Below are positions 59,045 to 64,000 of a stretch of 64,000 nt of DNA, piece after piece (position 1 is the first letter of the stretch; the number at the start of each line of letters is the position of its first letter). The stretch covers positions 1 through 64,000 of the forward strand of contig SVOY01000004.1 of NCBI GenBank assembly GCA_015066105.1. Direction: 5' to 3'. The notes below the pieces were generated by a model. It ran no database searches and was not told where the DNA came from. It saw only the letters and a list, made by a program, of their open reading frames with translations. The DNA is from Oscillospiraceae bacterium (GTDB lineage Bacteria; Bacillota; Clostridia; Oscillospirales; Acutalibacteraceae). The position numbers were made by a program, and so were the translations under genes.

Positions 59045-59344
59045 ATGAACTGCTCAATTACGGAGCTGAGAAACAAGGAAGTTATAAACGGAAAAACCGG
59101 TTGCCGCCTCGGCTGTGTCAGCGATGTGGAAATTGACACCTGCTCGGGCTGCATCGTTTCCATAATAATCTGGGGTAAGGGGCGGTGTCTCGGCCTTATC
59201 AAGGGTAACGACGATATAAAAATCCCCTGGAAGGACATTGAGGTAATAGGCGACGACACAATCATTGTCTGCTGTGACATAAGCTGTCAGCCCTGCCGAA
59301 GCTCATCGCAGAGAAGAAGCTTCATTGACTCACTTTTCAAGTAG
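59045..59344 (+). CDS. YlmC/YmxH-family PRC-barrel sporulation protein
   Basis: The start at 59045 follows GAGGTG; 99 aa. The protein has the PRC-barrel-like YlmC/YmxH pattern: LRNKEVINGKTGCRLGCVSD (8-27), VEIDTCSGCIVSIII (about 28-42), IPWKDIEVIGDDTIIV (about 60-75). It is Cys-rich (C19, C23, C33, C36, and a CC pair near 76, CQPC near 81), which may bind metal. YlmC-type genes are conserved in endospore formers. The upstream CATATACTT may be part of a sporulation-sigma promoter. Confidence 0.87.
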   Translation: MNCSITELRNKEVINGKTGCRLGCVSDVEIDTCSGCIVSIIIWGKGRCLGLIKGNDDIKIPWKDIEVIGDDTIIVCCDISCQPCRSSSQRRSFIDSLFK

Positions 59345-59347
59345 CTC

Positions 59348-59376
59348 TTGACCCGAAGGGATATTGAAGCTATAAT
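59348..59376 (+). promoter_or_regulatory. Promoter of the GH3 gene
   Basis: TTGACC (59348-59353), 17-base spacer, perfect TATAAT (59371-59376), about 30 bases before the ATG. Confidence 0.8.
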
Positions 59377-59406
59377 TAAAGAGAAGAAAATTACAGGAGG
59401 ATAAAT

Positions 59407-61845
59407 ATGAAACATCAGGAGCTTTTAAACAAACTCACCCTTGAAGAAAAGGTCGCCCTCTGCTCAGGCAAGGACTTCTGGACCCTCAAGGGCATTGACC
59501 GTCTCGGCATACCCGAAATCACACTCACCGACGGCCCTCACGGTCTTAGAAAAAAGAACCCCGACAGCAACAAGTCAAGCCTTTCGGCCTCCGTGCCCAC
59601 CACCTGCTTCCCCACGGCGGTAACAACCGCCTGCTCCTGGGATGAGGATTTGCTTTTCAGCATGGGTGAGGCCCTTGGCGAGGAATGCTTAAGCGAAAGG
59701 GTCAGCGTCATTCTCGGCCCCGGTGTAAACATCAAGCGTTCCCCTCTCTGCGGCAGAAACTTTGAATATTTTTCAGAGGATCCCCTGCTTGCAGGCAAAA
59801 TGGCCGCCGCCCTCATAAGAGGTATCCAATCAAAGAACGTCGGTGCCTCCCTCAAGCACTTTGCGGCAAACAGCCAGGAAAAAAAGCGTATGACAATCGA
59901 CAGCGTAATTGACGAAAGAGCTTTACGTGAAACATATCTCACCGCCTTTGAAATTGCCGTAAAAGAGGCTCAGCCCTGGACGGTGATGAACGCTTACAAC
60001 AAGCTCAACGGCACCTACTGCTCAGATAACGGCTATCTTCAGAATAAGATTCTGCGTGACGAATGGGGCTTTGAGGGCCTTGTTGTAACAGACTGGGGTG
60101 CCGCAAACGACAGAGTTACGGGTATGATTAACGGCAACGATCTTGAGATGCCTACCTCAGGCGGATATAACGATGCAAAGGTCTGTAAGGCAGTACGCGA
60201 GGGCAGAATGTCGGCTGAAAGCGTTGACATCTGCACAGACAGAGTCCTTGACCTCATTATGAAATCAAAGGCCGCCTTAACCGAAACCTGCTACGATAAA
60301 AACGCTCATCACGACCTTGCGGCAAAAATCTGCAGTGAAAGCCTTGTGCTTCTCAAAAACGAGGATAACACACTCCCCCTCAAAAAGGAGCAGACCGTTG
60401 CCGTAATCGGCGAGATGGCACGCTGTCCCCATTATCAGGGCGCAGGTAGCTCAAACATAAATCCCACAAGGCTTGACGATGCCTTTGATGCACTTCTCAA
60501 AAAGGGCTACAAGCTCAGTTTTGCCCCGGGCTACAACAAAAAGAAGGACGAAATCAACGAGATTATGCTCAAGGATGCCTGCATTGTTGCACAGCGCGCA
60601 GACAGTGTTCTTCTTTTCATCGGCCTTACAGAGGAATATGAATCAGAGGGCTACGACAGAAGCCACCTCAATATGCCCTCATCTCACGTGAAGCTTCTCG
60701 AGGAGATTCTTAAGGTTAACAGCAATGTTACGGTTGTGCTTTACGGCGGCTCTCCCGTTACCGTCCCCCACCTTGACAAAATCAAGGCCCTTGTAAACGG
60801 CTACCTCGGCGGCCAGGCAGGCGGCACTGCCCTTGCAGAGCTTTTAAGCGGCGACAAGAATTTCAGCGGCAAGCTTGCAGAAACCTATCCGCTTTGCCTT
60901 GAGGATACGCCCTGCGCAAAAAATTATCCCGCAACGGGCACAACGGCAGAGCACAGAGAGAGCATCTTCATCGGCTACAGATATTACGACAGTGCAAAAA
61001 AGGATGTTCTTTTCCCCTTCGGCTACGGCCTTTCCTACACCGAATTCAAATACAGCTCACTTAAGCTTTCAAAGAAAAAAATCAAAGACACCGACGAGCT
61101 TACCGTATCCTTCAGAATAAAAAATACCGGCAAAGCTGACGGTGCCGAAATTGCACAGCTTTACGTTAAGGATGTTGACTCCACCGTTTTCCGCCCCGAA
61201 AAGGAATTGAGAGGCTTTAAAAAGGTCTTCCTTAAGGCCGGCGAGGAAAAGACCGTTGAAGTCGTTCTTTCAAAAAGAGCCTTCGCATACTACAACGTCA
61301 ACATCAACGACTGGCACGTTGAAAGCGGCGACTTTGAAATTCTTGTCGGAGCTTCCTCACGCGACATCCGCCTTGAGGGCAAGGTTAAGGTTGAAAGCAC
61401 CGTTGAGGCCCTTGTTCCCGATTACCGTGAAGCAGCACCCTGCTACTATAACGGCACAATGAACAACGCAACGGCAGAGGAATTTGAAGCAATTCTCGGC
61501 AGAAAGCTTCCGCCCTCACAGCGTAATCCCATGGAGCCCTTCACTTTGCTGAGCACCCTCGACGATGCCGCCGATACAAGGTGGGGCAAGGTTATAAACG
61601 GCTTTATTGCAAAGGTGTTTTACAACACCTCCGATGACGAATCAATGAAAATGCTTGAGCTCATGGTGCTTGATGTGCCGATAAGAAACTTTATCACTAT
61701 GGGCAACGGAGTATTCACCGAGGAAATGGCAAATGGCTTATTGATGATACTCAACAACGAAAAACCCGCCCTCGGACTCGGCAAAATCATTGCAGGTCTT
61801 GTCGGCGCGATAAAAAAGCTTCCTGATTTACTTAAGGCGATATGA
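59407..61845 (+). CDS. Glycoside hydrolase family 3 beta-glucosidase
   Basis: This 812-aa GH3 enzyme cleaves terminal beta-glucosides or related sugars. Order: the N-terminal barrel (DGPHGLR near 42; SLKHFAANSQEKKR near 152) with the nucleophile Asp in LVVTDWGAAND (about 227-237); the C-terminal alpha/beta sandwich (VAVIGEMARCPHYQGAGSSN, about 331-350); a fibronectin-III-like domain (about 550-680); and a final helical region of about 110 residues. No signal peptide is visible, so it is probably cytoplasmic. The last region resembles the end of the GH2 protein at 53298. AGGAGG precedes the ATG. Confidence 0.93.
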   Translation: MKHQELLNKLTLEEKVALCSGKDFWTLKGIDRLGIPEITLTDGPHGLRKKNPDSNKSSLSASVPTTCFPTAVTTACSWDEDLLFSMGEALGEECLSERVSVILGPGVNIKRSPLCGRNFEYFSEDPLLAGKMAAALIRGIQSKNVGASLKHFAANSQEKKRMTIDSVIDERALRETYLTAFEIAVKEAQPWTVMNAYNKLNGTYCSDNGYLQNKILRDEWGFEGLVVTDWGAANDRVTGMINGNDLEMPTSGGYNDAKVCKAVREGRMSAESVDICTDRVLDLIMKSKAALTETCYDKNAHHDLAAKICSESLVLLKNEDNTLPLKKEQTVAVIGEMARCPHYQGAGSSNINPTRLDDAFDALLKKGYKLSFAPGYNKKKDEINEIMLKDACIVAQRADSVLLFIGLTEEYESEGYDRSHLNMPSSHVKLLEEILKVNSNVTVVLYGGSPVTVPHLDKIKALVNGYLGGQAGGTALAELLSGDKNFSGKLAETYPLCLEDTPCAKNYPATGTTAEHRESIFIGYRYYDSAKKDVLFPFGYGLSYTEFKYSSLKLSKKKIKDTDELTVSFRIKNTGKADGAEIAQLYVKDVDSTVFRPEKELRGFKKVFLKAGEEKTVEVVLSKRAFAYYNVNINDWHVESGDFEILVGASSRDIRLEGKVKVESTVEALVPDYREAAPCYYNGTMNNATAEEFEAILGRKLPPSQRNPMEPFTLLSTLDDAADTRWGKVINGFIAKVFYNTSDDESMKMLELMVLDVPIRNFITMGNGVFTEEMANGLLMILNNEKPALGLGKIIAGLVGAIKKLPDLLKAI

Positions 61846-61862
61846 GACCTTTTAAAGACAAA

Positions 61863-61900
61863 AAAATCACCCACGGTAGTTCTGCCGTGGGCTTTGTTTT
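61863..61900. terminator. Bidirectional terminator between GH3 and UDP-glucose dehydrogenase genes
   Basis: CCCACGG/CCGTGGG stem (61870-61876 with 61885-61891), with an A run before and a T run after, so it serves both convergent genes. Confidence 0.85.
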
Positions 61901-61901
61901 T

Positions 61902-63197
61902 TTATTTTACTGTTCTTCTGCCGATTGAATCATAGATTATTCCGCTTCCTTCAAACTGCTCCGGCTTAAAGCAGTTACGTCCGTCAAGAATAATCGGATT
62001 TTTCATCGCCTTAAATTTTTCAACATCAAGGCTCTTAACCGCATCCCATTCGGTGAAAATAAAGCAGATGTCTGCATTCTGCAGAGCTTCCTCTATTGTG
62101 TCACAATATGTGATTTCATCCTGACAAATCCTTTTAAAGTTTTCTACGCCAACGGGGTCAAATGCCTTAACATTTGCACCCTCATCAACAAGTGCGGGAA
62201 TATTTACAAGAGACGGTGCCTCTCTCAGGTCATCTGTGTTAGGCTTGAAGGTAAGGCCGAGAACTGCAATGTTCAAGCCGTCAAAGCTTTCGTAATACTT
62301 TCTAGCCTTTTTAAGAAGCTTAAGCTTCTGCATATCATTTACTTCAATAGCCGCCTTTACGGTTTTAAGCTCTCTCTCGTTAATGTTTGACACCCAATGA
62401 AGAGCCTTTGTATCCTTGGGGAAGCAGGAGCCACCGTAACCGATACCTGCATTAAGGAAACGGTTTCCGATTCTCACATCAAGGCCCATACCTCTGGAAA
62501 CATCGTCTATATCTGCGCCGAGAACCTCACAAAGATTTGCAATTTCGTTTATATAAGAAATCTTGAGTGCAAGGAAGTCGTTAGAGGCGTACTTAATCAT
62601 TTCAGCACTTCTTCTGTTTGTGTATACAACCGTCTGACCAAGTTTTTCATAAACCTTTTCCATAACAAGGCGTGCTCGCTCTGTTTCCGTGCCGATTACT
62701 ATTCTTGAGGCATTGAGAGTATCCTTTACTGCCGTGCCCTGTGAAAGGAATTCGGGATTTGAAACAATATCAATGTTGATATTCTCAGGAGCGAGCTTGT
62801 TCATCATCTGCTCAATTCTGTCATTTGTTCCGATGGGTACGGTTGATTTTATAACAACAACGCAGTCATTTTCCACGCTTTCGGCAATCTGCTCACAAAC
62901 AGCTTTGACATAAGCAAGATTTGCCGAGCCGTCACGCTTTTCAGGCGTACCTACACCTACAAAGATTACCTCTGCATCCTTATATGCGCTTTTGTAATCG
63001 GTGGTATAGGTAAGACGATCTGCATTTTTCTGCATAAGCTCTTCAAGGCCCTCTTCATAAATCGGAGAGATGCCCTTGCGCATAATTTCTATTTTCTTTT
63101 CATCAACATCAACACAAGCTACGTCGTGACCTATGTGTGCAAGCACTACACCGGTAACAAGGCCAACATATCCTGTACCTGCAACTGCAATTTTCAT
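61902..63197 (-). CDS. ugd: UDP-glucose 6-dehydrogenase
   Basis: This 431-aa enzyme oxidises UDP-glucose to UDP-glucuronate with NAD+. Start 63197 (MKIAVAGTGYVGL) is better spaced from AAGGAAAGG than the ATG two codons upstream. Features: the NAD-binding GTGYVGLVTG (7-16), VCVGTPEK-type VGVGTPEKRDGSAN (about 82-95), the catalytic Cys in GYGGSCFPKDTKALH (about 257-271), and GLTFKPNTDDLREAPS (about 317-332). It follows the glycosyltransferase gene by 28 bases, suggesting a capsule or glycan operon extending to the right. Confidence 0.95.
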   Translation of the reverse strand: MKIAVAGTGYVGLVTGVVLAHIGHDVACVDVDEKKIEIMRKGISPIYEEGLEELMQKNADRLTYTTDYKSAYKDAEVIFVGVGTPEKRDGSANLAYVKAVCEQIAESVENDCVVVIKSTVPIGTNDRIEQMMNKLAPENINIDIVSNPEFLSQGTAVKDTLNASRIVIGTETERARLVMEKVYEKLGQTVVYTNRRSAEMIKYASNDFLALKISYINEIANLCEVLGADIDDVSRGMGLDVRIGNRFLNAGIGYGGSCFPKDTKALHWVSNINERELKTVKAAIEVNDMQKLKLLKKARKYYESFDGLNIAVLGLTFKPNTDDLREAPSLVNIPALVDEGANVKAFDPVGVENFKRICQDEITYCDTIEEALQNADICFIFTEWDAVKSLDVEKFKAMKNPIILDGRNCFKPEQFEGSGIIYDSIGRRTVK

Positions 63198-63225
63198 TGT
63201 CATTCATCCTTTCCTTTAAGAAGCT

Positions 63226-64000
63226 TTACTTTGATTTTTTTATGCTCTTTAATATATTCTCCAGTTTGACAAACAAACGGACATACCATTTTTTTCTCAA
63301 GGCCATAAAGCTCGCATTAACAGTACGGTATTTTTTTTCAAAATCCGTTTTTTCTGCCCGCTCTTTTTTCAGCTCTGTTTTTGCTTGCTTCAGCTTTTCC
63401 TTGTTTTCATTAAGCTGTGCCTGCAAAGAGGCAACACGTTGCTTTAATTCAGCGTTATCGGCTTCAGCCTTTTCTAACTGCTTTGTCTTTTTATCAAGCT
63501 GCTGCTTGCGTTTTATCGAGGTGGATTTGATTTTATCCTTTGATTTTCTCGCTTCTCCGAATTTGTAAATCATATGCTCCGTGGGTGTTCTTGAATACAC
63601 GCTTTGAATATCATTATACACCCACTGTGCATCGTAAACATCTTTTTCACAGAGAAGTCCCAACTTTTCAAAGCCTTCGTTTATAAGAAATTCCCTTACG
63701 GCCATATAATCCTGCTCAACTGCAGGAAGATGTAATATTCTCAGCATTCCGCGTGCCGCTCGGTTAATAAAGGATTTTTTGTTTTCCTCGGTGTAGCTTT
63801 CCTGCTTTTCAAGCTCTGTCTTCAGATAAAAATAGGCCTCAAAGGCTCCCGGAGGAATACTCACCTTGCCCGATGTGATGCTGCCTTCGCTATCACATCT
63901 GTAATGCACCAGCCTGTTCTTTACATAGGTGATTTTTTCTGCAAGAAAAATCGCCATAAGGACAAAATAGGTGTCATTAGCCTGCCTTACAGGCTGAAAT
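63226..64000 (-). CDS. Glycosyltransferase (GT2-like), 5' end beyond the window
   Basis: The frame stays open to the right edge: before the internal ATG at 63957 it reads QPVRQANDTYFVL, typical of the core of family 2 glycosyltransferases. So only the C-terminal 258 residues are seen. After a helical region comes a long charged coiled coil (about 150-225 of the visible part, KQLEKAEADNAELKQRVASL) and a basic end (ILKSIKKSK). Such tails anchor surface-glycan transferases or set oligomerisation. It lies upstream of ugd in one operon. Confidence 0.8.
   Translation of the reverse strand, partial: FQPVRQANDTYFVLMAIFLAEKITYVKNRLVHYRCDSEGSITSGKVSIPPGAFEAYFYLKTELEKQESYTEENKKSFINRAARGMLRILHLPAVEQDYMAVREFLINEGFEKLGLLCEKDVYDAQWVYNDIQSVYSRTPTEHMIYKFGEARKSKDKIKSTSIKRKQQLDKKTKQLEKAEADNAELKQRVASLQAQLNENKEKLKQAKTELKKERAEKTDFEKKYRTVNASFMALRKKWYVRLFVKLENILKSIKKSK

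Overview
The window reads as chromosomal DNA of a strict anaerobe of class Clostridia, probably a gut Oscillospirales/Ruminococcaceae-type spore former. Reasons: three different [FeFe]-hydrogenase-like proteins, a flavodiiron oxygen-scavenging protein, a K+-dependent membrane pyrophosphatase, acetate kinase, the spore-germination protein YpeB and a YlmC/YmxH-type protein, strong AGGAGG ribosome binding sites, and sigma-A promoters with 17-base spacers. The species cannot be named from the sequence. No phage, IS transposase, CRISPR array or resistance gene is visible.

Layout. 0.3-7.0 kb is one long minus-strand operon around a putative sensory (group D-like) [FeFe]-hydrogenase, with an anti-sigma-type ATPase, two DRTGG proteins, two PHP phosphoesterases, a C_GCAxxG_C_C protein and a tandem flavodoxin-fold protein. 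7.2-8.2 kb has inorganic pyrophosphatase and tRNA-Arg(ACG), followed by a structured duplication of the tRNA 3' end. 8.2-13.6 kb has a FliB-like Cys-rich protein, a siroheme-type Fe-S protein, a metal-chelate ABC importer and an MTA/SAH nucleosidase. 14-20 kb has a four-domain flavodiiron protein, a membrane-anchored MerR regulator and the membrane pyrophosphatase. 20.2-25.1 kb is the second hydrogenase operon: two thioredoxin-like ferredoxins, a HydS-type PAS hydrogenase, a SpoIIE phosphatase and a group B hydrogenase. 25.3-29.3 kb has an EF-G2-like GTPase, a ferredoxin-tailed aldo/keto reductase and an acetyltransferase. 29.4-36.3 kb has a protein-less inverted-repeat element, three DUF2500-like proteins, ackA, small genes and rplM-rpsI. 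36.4-46.7 kb has ypeB, a NifS-ThiI pair, then CinA, class B sortase and a CinA-like/SpoIID fusion, then fba. 46.8-48.0 kb is a single-gene cassette bounded by inverted repeats. 48-64 kb has sugar and surface functions: phosphoesterase, GalM, permeases, a GPH transporter with GH2, GDPD, SH3-C39 protease, YlmC, GH3, UDP-glucose dehydrogenase and a glycosyltransferase cut by the right edge.

How it fits together. The two hydrogenase operons look like H2/redox sensing: H-cluster proteins with altered catalytic motifs sit beside a GHKL-type kinase fold in one operon and a PP2C phosphatase in the other, the two enzyme types of a partner-switching circuit. The most unusual proteins are in the cinA-sortase-SpoIID block. 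There a SpoIID-type lytic domain appears circularly permuted, and its cytoplasmic half appears to be a catalytically dead CinA paralogue, next to an intact CinA.

The intergenic DNA is rich in non-coding repeats: a 230-bp two-copy element with compensatory stem changes, two inverted-repeat-bounded elements, two structured insertions that duplicate gene 3' ends, and heptanucleotide tandem tracts with locus-specific units beside terminators.
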